DNA of 64,000 nt from Muriicola sp041358175 (GCF_041358175.1 NZ_JBGKBE010000005.1:1-64000), one strand, 5' to 3'. Shown: positions 11,235 to 20,285, counted from the first letter of the stretch. Translations and numbers: made by a program. The notes: generated by a model not told the origin, from the letters alone.

Positions 11235-12071
11235 TTAGTCTTTTTGATAAAGAATAGCCATCCAGGAATTTTTTTCTTCCTGTGTTTTTAGCCGTAGTCC
11301 GGCTTCCGCACTCTTCAGGTTTATCATTTCTGAATCTGCTTTATAAAACCCGCTTAGCAGTAATTGTCCTTTATCTTCCAAATGCTCTGAGTAGGCAGGA
11401 ATATCAGACAGTAAAATATTCCTGTTTATATTGGCCAGAATCAGGTCGTATTTCTTTTCGGGAATAGCCTTTACATCCCCTTCCAGAACCCGAATCTGTT
11501 CCTGGCTGTTCCTTTTTACATTTTCCAGGGAATTGACGTAACTCCAGTGATCGATATCTATAGCATCTACAGATCCGGCACCCTTCAATGCAGACAGTAT
11601 AGCTAAAACAGCTGTCCCACAACCCATGTCGAGTACAGAATTACCCTTGAGGTCCATGTCCAGAATGAATTTTAGCATCAAATAGGTGGTTTCATGGTGC
11701 CCGGTTCCAAAACTCATCTTTGGTTCGATCACAATATCAAAGGACACTTCTTCTTTTGCATGGAAAGGGGCCCTAACCCTGCATCTGGTGTCTATCTCAA
11801 TGGGATTAAAATGTGTCTCCCACTTTTTATTCCAGTTTTCTGCCGGGATTTCGCGGGATTGGTAATGAATTTGAAAAGCGGGGTTGTCCAAAAGGCTGAT
11901 CTGCCCAAGCAGTTCTTCCTGCCATTCGGACCTGCGGACATAAGCTTTCAGGCCATTCTCAGTTTCTTCAAAACTCTCGAAGGGTAATTCTGCCAATTCT
12001 GCAAGAAGTATTTCACTACCCGGTACTACCGGATCTATTATAAAATGGTATTCCAGGTAGACCCTACTCAT
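11235..12071 (-). CDS. prmA: Ribosomal protein L11 methyltransferase PrmA
   Basis: 278 residues from ATG 12071, one base after the tpiA stop codon. A longer frame to 12101 would overlap tpiA and adds only MLPSLPQLNK. The S-adenosylmethionine site is SVLDMGCGTAVLAI, preceded by the family-typical MSFGTGHHETT and followed by the DLILANINRNIL motif, the (D/N)-P-P-like catalytic loop of PrmA. The enzyme methylates amino groups of ribosomal protein L11 in the cytoplasm. Tight spacing with tpiA indicates co-transcription. Confidence 0.95.
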   Translation of the reverse strand: MSRVYLEYHFIIDPVVPGSEILLAELAELPFESFEETENGLKAYVRRSEWQEELLGQISLLDNPAFQIHYQSREIPAENWNKKWETHFNPIEIDTRCRVRAPFHAKEEVSFDIVIEPKMSFGTGHHETTYLMLKFILDMDLKGNSVLDMGCGTAVLAILSALKGAGSVDAIDIDHWSYVNSLENVKRNSQEQIRVLEGDVKAIPEKKYDLILANINRNILLSDIPAYSEHLEDKGQLLLSGFYKADSEMINLKSAEAGLRLKTQEEKNSWMAILYQKD

Positions 12072-12072
12072 C

Positions 12073-12825
12073 TTATTGAGCTGCGGCAACGATGGCAGCA
12101 AAATCTGCTGCTTTTAGGGAAGCCCCTCCAATTAATCCGCCGTCCACATCTGGTTTTGAAAAGATCTCTTCTGCGTTGCCCGGCTTTACACTCCCCCCGT
12201 AGAGGATGGTTACATCCTGAGCTATCTGATCATTATAGGCTTCTGCGATAGTCTTACGGATATAGGCGTGCATTTCCTGTGCCTGTTCTGGTGATGCAGT
12301 TTCCCCTGTGCCTATAGCCCAAACGGGCTCATAAGCCAGGACGATATTTTTCCAGGAATCGCCATCGAGGTGGAACAGGCCGTTTTTCAACTGACTTCCC
12401 ACTACTTTAAAATGATCTCCACTTTTCCGATCCTGTAATTCCTCCCCGAAACAGAAGATGATCCGCATTCCCGCATTGAGGGCGGCATCGACTTTTTTAG
12501 CCAGAAGCGCATCGTCTTCCCCAAAATAAGCCCTTCGTTCAGAATGGCCCAGAATCACGGTATTTATTCCTATTGACTGAAGCATGTCTGCAGAGATCTC
12601 ACCCGTGTAGGCTCCACTTTCGGCAAAGTGCATATTCTGGGCAGCCACTTCTATAAAAGAACCATCGAGTTGAGTAACGGCTTCCGCCAAATTCACAAAG
12701 GTGGGGGCTATCATCACTTCGGCAGTAGATGGGGTAACAGCCGACATTAACTCCTCGATCAGCTGGGCCGTTTCTGCCCTGTTCTTATTCATTTTCCAGT
12801 TTCCGGCTACAATTTTATTTCTCAT
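12073..12825 (-). CDS. tpiA: Triosephosphate isomerase
   Basis: 250 residues, full length. Catalytic residues are all visible: Asn9/Lys11 in AGNWKMNK, His94 in ILGHSERR, and Glu166 in AYEPVWAIGTG. The phosphate-binding LYGGSVKPGN and GGLIGGASL loops are present near the C-terminus. It interconverts dihydroxyacetone phosphate and glyceraldehyde 3-phosphate in glycolysis. It sits 14 bases after the BT_3928-family gene and directly before prmA, an arrangement common in Flavobacteriaceae. Confidence 0.98.
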   Translation of the reverse strand: MRNKIVAGNWKMNKNRAETAQLIEELMSAVTPSTAEVMIAPTFVNLAEAVTQLDGSFIEVAAQNMHFAESGAYTGEISADMLQSIGINTVILGHSERRAYFGEDDALLAKKVDAALNAGMRIIFCFGEELQDRKSGDHFKVVGSQLKNGLFHLDGDSWKNIVLAYEPVWAIGTGETASPEQAQEMHAYIRKTIAEAYNDQIAQDVTILYGGSVKPGNAEEIFSKPDVDGGLIGGASLKAADFAAIVAAAQ

Positions 12826-12839
12826 AATTTTATTTTTGA

Positions 12840-13949
12840 TCAGTTTAAGAATAGAAGTTCATCCAGGTCATTGTAATGGACTTTTTGAATTATAGTACCT
12901 CTTTCAAGAACGAGGACACCAGGATTGGAGCGCACTATGGTCTTAAGAGTAGTTTCATCCGTAAAATAAAAAGGAAAATCAAGACCATACTCATCTATTA
13001 CCCGAGAACTCCATTCTTCATTAGAAGCCGACATCCCAATGACCTTATAGCCTTTGGATATTGCTATATCAGTCACATCCTTCACTTCCTGAAAGACTTT
13101 ATAATTACTTTTAGCAAGATCATAGGCAATTACCATAACAAGATTATCCTCAGAGAGAAGTTGTTCAGCCATATCAACGCCTACTTCTTCGATCGTAAAA
13201 TCATGGATGGGCGGCTCATACCCCTTCTGGATTTCCTTGGTCTCTACTTCTATAAATTCCCCGTCAACTGTGGGATACTCCCCCTGGGTTACTACAGTAG
13301 TCTGCTCCCCATCCACATCGAAAGTCCAGGCATATTCAAAGATAGCCTTAGGGGCATCAGCAGGGACGCTCATGCCTTCAGAAATGTTTGCTCCTATCTT
13401 ATAGGGTCGGAAATCGATAGAGGGCAAATGGTTGATCACCTGGTTGACAAACAACACGCAGGCCAGGAGAGAAACAAGGAGAATTACTATTGAAGTTTTT
13501 GCTTTAAAAATCGGCTGGATGTACTTCCTCCCGTAGAACAATAGTAGGATAAGAACTAAAAGTACCACATCCTTGGTAAAGGATTCCCAGGGGGTGAGTT
13601 TTACCGCATCCCCGAAACACCCGCAATCTGTAACCTTATTAAAGTAGGCCGAGTAAAAAGTGAGGAAAGTAAAGAATACTATCATCCCCAGTAAACTCCA
13701 CAAGGTGATCTTCTTCTGGTAACCGAGTAAAAGTAAAACCCCCAGAACTACCTCAAAAATTACAAGGAAGATAGCCAGGGCCAGGGCATAGGGTGTAAAG
13801 AAGGTCAGGTCGAGTACTGCCGGACTGAAATACTCTTCCAGTTTAAAGGAAAAGCCAACAGGGTCGTTGAGTTTGATAAGACCCGAAAGGATAAACAGCA
13901 CCCCGACGAAAATTCTTGAAATAGTGACAATAATCTTCATAGTTCGCAT
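12840..13949 (-). CDS. BT_3928-family membrane protein (DoxX-like N-terminus, thioredoxin-like C-terminus)
   Basis: 369 residues. The N-terminal 175 residues hold four to five membrane helices beginning with the DoxX/MauE-like pattern RIFVGVLFILSGLIKLNDP. The segment VTDCGCFGDAVKLTPWES is a CGC motif shared with MauE-like proteins. The remainder is a soluble domain resembling a thioredoxin-like fold but with no CxxC active site visible. Start may be ATG 13940 (three codons later). Family function is not established; the MauE resemblance suggests a redox or disulfide-related role at the membrane, which is inference. It is co-transcribed between DUF1599 and tpiA. Confidence 0.85.
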   Translation of the reverse strand: MRTMKIIVTISRIFVGVLFILSGLIKLNDPVGFSFKLEEYFSPAVLDLTFFTPYALALAIFLVIFEVVLGVLLLLGYQKKITLWSLLGMIVFFTFLTFYSAYFNKVTDCGCFGDAVKLTPWESFTKDVVLLVLILLLFYGRKYIQPIFKAKTSIVILLVSLLACVLFVNQVINHLPSIDFRPYKIGANISEGMSVPADAPKAIFEYAWTFDVDGEQTTVVTQGEYPTVDGEFIEVETKEIQKGYEPPIHDFTIEEVGVDMAEQLLSEDNLVMVIAYDLAKSNYKVFQEVKDVTDIAISKGYKVIGMSASNEEWSSRVIDEYGLDFPFYFTDETTLKTIVRSNPGVLVLERGTIIQKVHYNDLDELLFLN

Positions 13950-13957
13950 TTAAATTA

Positions 13958-14503
13958 TCAGGAAGTTTCCTCTTCCAGATGGATCATGGCAAAGACTGCA
14001 TAATTAATAATATCCTGATAATTGGCACCAATGCCTTCACTTACCAGGGTTACTCCTTTGTTATCTTCAATTTGTTTTACCCTCAGTAATTTCTGAAGGA
14101 TAAGATCGGTTAATGAGCTTACCCGCATCTCACGCCAGGCTTCACCGTAATCGTGGTTTTTATCCTCCATCAGTTTCTTGGTGGTAGAGGCGTATTTGTC
14201 ATAAAGATCGGAGGCTTGTGAAGGGCTAAGGTCGGGTTGTTCCACTACCCCTTTCTCGATCTGTATTAAGGCCATTATAGAATAATTGATTATCCCAATA
14301 AATTCTGAACGTTCATCCTCATCTACTTTTCTCACCTCTTTCTCCTGCAGGCTTCTGATCCGTTGAGCTTTGATAAATATCTGGTCTGTAAGGGAAGGTA
14401 GTCTCAGGATTCGCCAGGCAGAACCGTAATCCTTCATTTTTTTAACGAACAACTCCCTGCACCGTTCTAATATGGCATCGTATTGTTCAGAAGTATGCTG
14501 CAT
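13958..14503 (-). CDS. DUF1599 family protein with internal duplication
   Basis: 181 residues made of two copies of the same unit. The first copy reads MKDYGSAWRILRLPSLTDQI and the second NHDYGEAWREMRVSSLTDLI, each followed by a helix and a (I/Y)NYSIMA- or INYAVFAM-type segment. This two-repeat architecture is characteristic of DUF1599 (nucleotide modification-associated domain). The biochemical role is unknown. It is first in the operon DUF1599-BT_3928-tpiA-prmA and is divergent from folP; the shared upstream region contains near-consensus TATTTTG elements on both strands but no complete promoter. Confidence 0.88.
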   Translation of the reverse strand: MQHTSEQYDAILERCRELFVKKMKDYGSAWRILRLPSLTDQIFIKAQRIRSLQEKEVRKVDEDERSEFIGIINYSIMALIQIEKGVVEQPDLSPSQASDLYDKYASTTKKLMEDKNHDYGEAWREMRVSSLTDLILQKLLRVKQIEDNKGVTLVSEGIGANYQDIINYAVFAMIHLEEETS

Positions 14504-14569
14504 ATCCTTCTATTTTGCGTACATTTCGTTCAAAATACTGTCGGCCTCAAAGGTCGTAGATTAATCTAA

Positions 14570-14687
14570 ATCGGCAAAATGAATTCTCGCAGATAAAAGG
14601 CTGCCCTCCAATGATGACATTAAATTGCATCGGCAAAATGAATTCTCGCAGATAAAAGGCTGCCCTCCAATGATGACATTAAATTGC
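14570..14687. repeat. Perfect 59-bp tandem duplication spanning the folP start codon
   Basis: Copy 1 is 14570-14628 and copy 2 is 14629-14687, identical at every base (identity continues one further base). Each copy carries the ATGATG start of folP. The ATG of copy 1 (14611) is out of frame with the gene because 59 is not a multiple of three: it reads 14 codons and stops at a TAA (14653-14655) inside copy 2, 14 bases before the working ATG at 14670. The duplication therefore creates a short upstream reading frame. Confidence 0.97.
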
Positions 14688-15506
14688 AAAGGAACCTTAA
14701 TCGACCTCACTAAACCCAGGGTAATGGGTGTTTTAAACTTAACTCCAGATTCTTTTTATGACGGCGGGAGGTACAAAGAAGAAAAGAGCATTCTCTTACA
14801 AACTGAAAAAATGCTTCGGGAAGGAGCAACGTTTATTGATGTCGGAGCTTATAGTTCACGTCCCGGTACAGAGGATATTGCAGTAAAAGAAGAACTAAAT
14901 CGTATTCTTCCTGTGGTAAAACTCCTGATACAAAACTTCCCTGAAATCCTGATTAGTACAGACACCTTCAGAAGTGAAGTAGCCAGGCAATGCCTTCAAG
15001 AAGGAGCTGCTCTTGTCAATGATATCTCAGCGGGTAAACTCGATCCACATATGATGGAAACGGTGGCGGAAGCAAGAGTACCCTATATTATGATGCATAT
15101 GCAGGGGACGCCCCAGACCATGAAGGAGAAGAATACTTATAAAGACCTGCTTGAAGACATACGTTTTTACTTTTCTGAAAGAATTGCGAAGGCCAGGACA
15201 ATGGGCATACACGATATAGTTATTGATCCCGGTTTTGGTTTTGCCAAAAATATCAGTCAGAATTTCGATCTGCTCCGGAAGTTTTCACTTTTGAAGACAT
15301 TTGGCGTTCCTGTTCTTGCCGGTCTCAGCAGAAAGTCGATGATCTACAAAATTTTGGGTGTTTCGCCTGACCATGCCCTCAACGGTACTACGGCCCTTAA
15401 TATGATCGCCTTGCAGGGAGGGGCAAATTTATTGAGAGTGCACGATGTTAAAGAGGCAATGGAATGCATCAGCCTTTATAATCAACTTAACACACAGACA
15501 TCATAG
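14670..15506 (+). CDS. folP: Dihydropteroate synthase
   Basis: 278 residues from ATG 14670 in the second copy of a tandem duplication; the frame stays open back to a TTG at 14625 but the extra residues are duplicated leader sequence. Family motifs appear in order: GVLNLTPDSFYDGG (about 20-33), GAYSSRPG (59-66), STDTFRS, VNDISAG, MMHMQGTP, IDPGFGFAK, GLSRKSMI and the final RVHDV. The enzyme joins p-aminobenzoate to pterin pyrophosphate in folate synthesis and is the sulfonamide target. It precedes cdaA by 43 bases, a pairing common in Bacteroidota. The duplicated leader may alter its translation (see repeat entry). Confidence 0.97.
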   Translation: MMTLNCKGTLIDLTKPRVMGVLNLTPDSFYDGGRYKEEKSILLQTEKMLREGATFIDVGAYSSRPGTEDIAVKEELNRILPVVKLLIQNFPEILISTDTFRSEVARQCLQEGAALVNDISAGKLDPHMMETVAEARVPYIMMHMQGTPQTMKEKNTYKDLLEDIRFYFSERIAKARTMGIHDIVIDPGFGFAKNISQNFDLLRKFSLLKTFGVPVLAGLSRKSMIYKILGVSPDHALNGTTALNMIALQGGANLLRVHDVKEAMECISLYNQLNTQTS

Positions 15507-15549
15507 CTTCGAATAGACTATTTTTTCTAATTTTACAAAAACGACCGGA

Positions 15550-16335
15550 TTGGACTTTCTAAATTTTCTGGATTTTAAGATTACAGACCTGCTAGACATC
15601 CTTCTTGTCGCCATCCTTCTTTACTATATCTATAAATTAGTCCGGGGTACTGCCGCGGTAAATATCTTTCTGGGGATTGTTTTTGTGTGGGCTTTCTGGA
15701 AATTCACTCAGCTCCTGGGGATGAAGATGATCAGTAGTGTGGTAGGCGGATTTATGCAGGTAGGGCTTATCGCATTGATCGTTGTGTTCCAGCAGGAGAT
15801 AAGGAAATTCCTGCTGATGATCGGCTCAACAAATCTGGCCAACAAACGCACTTTCGGAAAACGCTTTAGCTGGCTGAAGCAGGATGGGATCATTCCGGAT
15901 CTGAATATTGGAGTGGTACTCGAGGCCTGTGAAAAAATGTCTAAGAGCAGGACCGGGGCTATCCTGGTCATTGAACGTAACAATTCCCTTGATTTTATCA
16001 AATCTTCAGGCGATAAAATGAATGCGGAAGTAAACCTCCCTCTGCTCGAAAGTATCTTCTTTAAGAACAGTCCGCTGCACGATGGGGCTGCCATCCTGAG
16101 GGGAAACCGCATCATCGCCACCCGGGTAATCCTCCCCTTGTCTCAGGAGCGAAATATCCCATTGAGATTCGGACTGCGCCACAGGGCTGCCATAGGAATC
16201 ACTGAAAAAACAGATGCCCTTGCCCTTGTGATCAGTGAAGAGACCGGAAGTATATCGTATATCAAGAACGGGGAATTCATTATGTATAAAGACATTAAAG
16301 AACTGGAAACTCTTCTGAAAAAAGACCTTCAATAA
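15550..16335 (+). CDS. cdaA: Diadenylate cyclase CdaA
   Basis: 261 residues. Three membrane helices in the first 90 residues are followed by the DAC catalytic domain with the two diagnostic motifs DGA (178-180) and RHR (210-212). It makes the second messenger cyclic di-AMP from two ATP at the inner membrane. The start is TTG at 15550: the frame has a stop 36 bases upstream and no ATG before residue 58, and the resulting N-terminus (MDFLNFLDFKITDLLDI) is the family-typical one. It is between folP and a DUF3667 gene whose ATG follows after one base, so the three genes are probably one transcript. Confidence 0.95.
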   Translation: MDFLNFLDFKITDLLDILLVAILLYYIYKLVRGTAAVNIFLGIVFVWAFWKFTQLLGMKMISSVVGGFMQVGLIALIVVFQQEIRKFLLMIGSTNLANKRTFGKRFSWLKQDGIIPDLNIGVVLEACEKMSKSRTGAILVIERNNSLDFIKSSGDKMNAEVNLPLLESIFFKNSPLHDGAAILRGNRIIATRVILPLSQERNIPLRFGLRHRAAIGITEKTDALALVISEETGSISYIKNGEFIMYKDIKELETLLKKDLQ

Positions 16336-16336
16336 A

Positions 16337-17104
16337 ATGAATTGCAAGAATTGCCAGATACAGTTACAAACTGATGAAAACTTTTGCCATAGTTGCGGTG
16401 CAAAGGTTATGCGCAACCGACTTACTTTCAAAAATTTATGGAATGATTTTAAAGAAAGAGTCTTAAATCTGGACAACAATTTTTTCCGAACATTTAAAGA
16501 TCTTTTCCTCAGGCCTCATCTTGTAGTTGATGGTTATATTTCCGGGGTTAGGAAAAAGTATATGGATCCCATCAGCTATATGGGTATTGCCCTTACTTTA
16601 TCGGGACTTCTCTTGTTTTTACTTCGGAAGTACTTCTTAGATAAAATTAATTTTGATTTGCCATTTGATAACTTCGATCCTGAATTAGCACGAAAAATGA
16701 TGCTGGTTTCTATGGATTTCAACTCCTTCCTTTTCTTACTCTATATCCCCGTCGTTACTCTGGTTGGATGGGTAGTCTACAACTGGAAAAGTTATCTTTT
16801 GTCAGAATATCTAGTTCAGGGTACCTATAGTTTGGGCCATTATAGCATTTTCACAACACCGGTTACTCTGATTATTCTCCTACTGGCTCCTGATTATTAT
16901 TTCGACCTGTCTTTCCCTATCATTGCTTTGATGGCATTGTATGCCATATATGTAGCTTCAAAAATCCATGGTTTCTATTGGCTTAGGACCCTACTTTTTT
17001 TCTTTGGTTTTGGTCTGGGATTTTTTGCTCTGGGCATCCTTTTGAATATAATTTTTCTGCTATCCGGTGTAATAACATTGGAAGATTATATGCCAAAGGG
17101 ATAA
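16337..17104 (+). CDS. DUF3667 membrane protein with N-terminal zinc ribbon
   Basis: 255 residues. The N-terminus has four cysteines in a CxxC-x10-CxxC pattern (Cys3, 6, 17, 20), a probable zinc ribbon. Then comes a conserved helix-rich segment (LNLDNNFFRTFKDLFLRPHLVV, interrupted here for length: residues about 48-68) leading to about five membrane helices. The family is widespread in Bacteroidota and has no established function. The start codon follows the cdaA stop by one base, suggesting translational coupling. It ends 14 bases from the convergent ABC exporter gene with no clear hairpin between them. Confidence 0.8.
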   Translation: MNCKNCQIQLQTDENFCHSCGAKVMRNRLTFKNLWNDFKERVLNLDNNFFRTFKDLFLRPHLVVDGYISGVRKKYMDPISYMGIALTLSGLLLFLLRKYFLDKINFDLPFDNFDPELARKMMLVSMDFNSFLFLLYIPVVTLVGWVVYNWKSYLLSEYLVQGTYSLGHYSIFTTPVTLIILLLAPDYYFDLSFPIIALMALYAIYVASKIHGFYWLRTLLFFFGFGLGFFALGILLNIIFLLSGVITLEDYMPKG

Positions 17105-17118
17105 AAAAATGAAACAAC

Positions 17119-18885
17119 TTAAGCCACTTCTTCCGCCAGGAATTGGGCTTCGTAGAGTTTGCTGTAATACCCATCTTTCTTAAGGAGTTCCTTATGCGTA
17201 CCGATCTCTACGATCTGTCCGGCATCCATTACAATGATCTTGTCTGCCTTCTTTATGGTAGCCAGGCGATGAGCGATGATGATGGAGGTTCGGCCTTCTG
17301 TGATCTTGTCGGTAGCCTTTTGTATTAGTTTTTCTGTGTAAGTATCCACTGAGGAAGTCGCCTCGTCAAGCACAAGAATACTGGGATTGATGACATAGGC
17401 CCTGAGGAAAGCGATAAGCTGACGCTGCCCACTTGACAACATCGTTCCTCTTTCCTTTACGTTATAGTCGTACCCTTCGGGTAATGAGTTGATAAATTCG
17501 TGAACCCCAATCCGTTCTGCTGCTTCTTCTATGGTTTCTTTAGAGATGGACTCATCCTTTAGGGTAATATTATTGGCAATCGTATCGGCAAACAGAAAAA
17601 CATCCTGAAGTACAATGGCGATATTCTTACGCAAGGAGGCTAGCGTAAAATCTCTGATATCAATCCCATCGACACTGATACAACCACTGTTGATCTCGTA
17701 AAAGCGGTTGAGCAGGTTGATGATGGTTGATTTCCCCGCTCCTGTAGCGCCCACGATGGCTACGGTTTCTCCGGCCCTGACATCGAAAGAGATCCCATGT
17801 AATACTTCTTCGTCTTCCAGGTAACCGAAACGCACATCCTTAAAACTGATATCTCCAGCTACCGGAGTTTTCTGTACAGTGCCGTCATCCTGAATTCTGC
17901 TATCCGTATCCAGTATCTTAAATACACGGTTGGCAGCAACCATTCCCATCTGAAGGGTGTTAAATTTATCCGCAATCTGCCTCAAAGGCCTGAAAAGCAT
18001 TTCTATATAAAGAATAAAGGCAAAAATAGTTCCGGCAATGTCTACCTCAATATTAGCGATATTCTGGAGTCCTCCATACCAGACTACCATGCCTATGGCG
18101 ATGGAGGTAACGATCTCCGCAACGGGAAAAAAGAAAGAGTTGTACCAGACTGTCTTTAACCAGGCATTCTGGTGCTTTTCATTGATCTCCCTGAATTTGG
18201 CGCTTTCAATTTTTTCCCGGGTGAATAATTGTACGATCTTCATCCCTGTAAGACGTTCCTGCACAAAGGAATTGAGGTTGGAGACCTGTGCCCTGACTTC
18301 AATAAATGCGACTTTCATGGCCTTTTGAAAGAGGCGTGTTGCATAAAGGATTATAGGGAGTATAGCAAATACAAGTAACGACAACCTCCAGTTCATCCAA
18401 AGCATCATACTGGCTGCGGCAAACATCTTGAGCAGGTCCGAGACGATGGTGAAAAAACCCTGACTAAATATCTCTCCTATCCGTTGCATATCTGCAACTG
18501 CCCTGGTAACCAGTACCCCAATGGAGGAATTGTCGAAATACTTCATCCTGAATCCCAGCATCCTTTTAAAGAGCAGAATCCGGATATCCTTAATTACCGA
18601 CTCTCCAAGCCAGTTTGCGTAATAGTTAAACAGCAGTTGAAATACCACCTGTCCCACGAGTACACCAAGCATGGCGAGGGATAAAACCAACAACTTATCC
18701 ATATCCCTTACATTGATGGCGTCATCAATAATATTCCTAAGAATGTAGGGAGTAAGGACAGCAAAAAATGTGAGTAGGATACCCGCTATGGCAACCCCGT
18801 AAAAAGTGAGCCTGTACGGCCTTGTCTGGGCGAGTAATCGTTTAAATAAATTATAGTCAAAGGCTTTGCCTGTTTCCTTATCCAT
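17119..18885 (-). CDS. ABC exporter (fused membrane and ATPase domains, MsbA/LmrA type)
   Basis: 588 residues, the standard half-transporter length. Six membrane helices occupy about residues 25-320. The nucleotide-binding domain follows: Walker A GATGAGKS (379-386), Q-loop near 427, signature LSSGQRQ (483-489), Walker B ILVLDE (503-508) and a switch His in IIAHRL. It should form a homodimer or a heterodimer at the inner membrane and export a lipid or hydrophobic compound. Substrate cannot be told from sequence. Its start overlaps the end of truA by eight bases, so it is translated as part of the truA transcript. Confidence 0.93.
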   Translation of the reverse strand: MDKETGKAFDYNLFKRLLAQTRPYRLTFYGVAIAGILLTFFAVLTPYILRNIIDDAINVRDMDKLLVLSLAMLGVLVGQVVFQLLFNYYANWLGESVIKDIRILLFKRMLGFRMKYFDNSSIGVLVTRAVADMQRIGEIFSQGFFTIVSDLLKMFAAASMMLWMNWRLSLLVFAILPIILYATRLFQKAMKVAFIEVRAQVSNLNSFVQERLTGMKIVQLFTREKIESAKFREINEKHQNAWLKTVWYNSFFFPVAEIVTSIAIGMVVWYGGLQNIANIEVDIAGTIFAFILYIEMLFRPLRQIADKFNTLQMGMVAANRVFKILDTDSRIQDDGTVQKTPVAGDISFKDVRFGYLEDEEVLHGISFDVRAGETVAIVGATGAGKSTIINLLNRFYEINSGCISVDGIDIRDFTLASLRKNIAIVLQDVFLFADTIANNITLKDESISKETIEEAAERIGVHEFINSLPEGYDYNVKERGTMLSSGQRQLIAFLRAYVINPSILVLDEATSSVDTYTEKLIQKATDKITEGRTSIIIAHRLATIKKADKIIVMDAGQIVEIGTHKELLKKDGYYSKLYEAQFLAEEVA

Positions 18886-19630
18886 GTAGTTGAAATAGGG
18901 TATCGGGATATCTAATCTTCATCAAATATAACCCTTTTGCAGGCACTGAAACACCGGCTTCCCCCCTGTCTTTGCTTTTTATAATACTATTAACATTCTC
19001 AACCGTTGATTTCCCAAGACCCACATCCAGAAGGGTTCCTACTACAGCCCTCACCATATTCCTCAGAAAGCGGTCTGCGGTTATGGTAAAAATCAGCGTA
19101 TCGCCTTCTCTACGCCATTTTGCTTCTTTAAGACGACAGACATATGTCTTTACATCTGTATTCGATTTTGAAAAGCATTCAAAATCGCTGTGCTTCAGCA
19201 ACTCCGCTGAGGCAAGATTCATCGCTTCCATATCAAGAGGAAGGTGAATGTAGTGGGCCCAATCTGCTGAAAAAGGATCTTTTCGGCTTACCACACGGTA
19301 TTCATAGGTTCGTTCAAGAGCATCAAAACGGGCATGGGCTTTTGGTAACACCTCCCTGATTTCACGAACAGCAATGTCCTCAGGAAGAAAAGCATTGAGT
19401 CTGTGCACCAATTCAGCCGTTTCCAGTCTATTGTCGACATCAAAGTGAGCAAAAAGTTGCCGTGCATGCACCCCGGCATCGGTCCTACCTGCTCCTACAA
19501 GTTGTATCTCTGCCCTTAGTAGCGTGGACATGGCCTCTTCCATAGTTTGCTGAATACTCCGGGCTTTGGGTTGTCTTTGCCATCCGTGATAAGCTTTGCC
19601 GTTATAAGAAAATTCAATAAAATATCTCAA
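18878..19630 (-). CDS. truA: tRNA pseudouridine synthase A
   Basis: 250 residues. The catalytic Asp51 is in the hallmark GAGRTDAGVHA; also present are HGWQRQP near the N-terminus and the DRFLRNMVRAVVGTLL segment. It makes pseudouridine at positions 38-40 in the tRNA anticodon stem. The start is TTG at 19630: an in-frame TAA lies four codons upstream, no ATG is available, and the protein then begins with the canonical MRYFIEFSYNGKAY. It overlaps the ABC exporter gene by eight bases. Confidence 0.96.
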   Translation of the reverse strand: MRYFIEFSYNGKAYHGWQRQPKARSIQQTMEEAMSTLLRAEIQLVGAGRTDAGVHARQLFAHFDVDNRLETAELVHRLNAFLPEDIAVREIREVLPKAHARFDALERTYEYRVVSRKDPFSADWAHYIHLPLDMEAMNLASAELLKHSDFECFSKSNTDVKTYVCRLKEAKWRREGDTLIFTITADRFLRNMVRAVVGTLLDVGLGKSTVENVNSIIKSKDRGEAGVSVPAKGLYLMKIRYPDTLFQLHG

Positions 19631-19640
19631 GGTGAAATCT

Positions 19641-19648
19641 TATTTTTG
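19641..19648 (+). promoter_or_regulatory. Candidate -7 element for the phosphoesterase gene
   Basis: TATTTTTG matches the Bacteroidota TAnnTTTG consensus exactly, ending 23 bases before the ATG at 19672. No TTG is present at the expected -33 distance, so support is moderate. Confidence 0.4.
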
Positions 19649-19671
19649 TCCGGTACAAATATACCCCTTTC

Positions 19672-20166
19672 ATGACCAAAATCTTATTGCTTTCAGATAC
19701 CCACGGGCATTTAGATGAGACAATTCTTAAATATGCACGGCAAGCTGATGAAATCTGGCATGCAGGAGATATCGGCACTATAGAGGTTGCCGATAAGCTG
19801 GCTGCAATCAGACCTTTAAACGCTGTGCACGGAAATATTGACAATGCGATGATACAGGGCGAATATCCCTTGGATCAACGTTTTTTCTGTGAAAAGGTGG
19901 ATGTTTGGATTACGCATATCGGTGGTTATCCCAACCGATATAGTCCCCGTGTTAAACAACAGATCGCTCAAAACCCTCCTCAATTATTTATCAGCGGTCA
20001 TTCTCATATTCTTAAGGTGATGTGGGACAAAAAGCTCAATTTGCTACATATGAACCCAGGAGCTTGTGGGAAGCAGGGGTTTCATCAGATGAGAACCATG
20101 CTCCGCTTTGAAATCAATGAAAAAGAAATACAGAAACTGGAAGTGATAGAGCTCGGCAAACGCTGA
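19672..20166 (+). CDS. YfcE/MJ0936-type metallophosphoesterase
   Basis: 164 residues, the usual size for this small calcineurin-like family. Metal ligands are visible in order: LLSDTHGH (Asp9, His11), HAGDIG, HGNIDN, and the closing SGHSH. Such enzymes hydrolyse phosphodiesters in the cytoplasm using two metal ions; physiological substrate is not known. It is divergent from truA and ends about 60 bases before a terminator shared with the DUF4293 gene. Confidence 0.93.
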   Translation: MTKILLLSDTHGHLDETILKYARQADEIWHAGDIGTIEVADKLAAIRPLNAVHGNIDNAMIQGEYPLDQRFFCEKVDVWITHIGGYPNRYSPRVKQQIAQNPPQLFISGHSHILKVMWDKKLNLLHMNPGACGKQGFHQMRTMLRFEINEKEIQKLEVIELGKR

Positions 20167-20221
20167 AGAAGTTTAAGTTTCCGATGCAGTAAAATAACAT
20201 TGCGGTCATCCAAACGATACA

Positions 20222-20256
20222 AAAAACAAAAAACCCCGGTATGGCAACCGGGGTTT
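20222..20256 (-). terminator. Hairpin terminator for the DUF4293 gene
   Basis: Stem AAACCCCGG / CCGGGGTTT with an eight-base loop (20231-20256). On the minus strand it is followed by a T-rich run, so it ends the DUF4293 transcript; it lies between two converging genes. Confidence 0.8.
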
Positions 20257-20285
20257 CACGCACTAATACTACTAAGATGTTAGGT

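Noticed and set aside
14570..14687. The folP duplication as a mobile-element footprint
   Set aside because: The two copies abut with no insert and no inverted termini, so simple tandem duplication (or misassembly) is the better reading.
16006..16479. Open frame of 157 codons on the minus strand across the cdaA/DUF3667 junction
   Set aside because: It is antisense to two well-supported genes and shows no recognisable feature.
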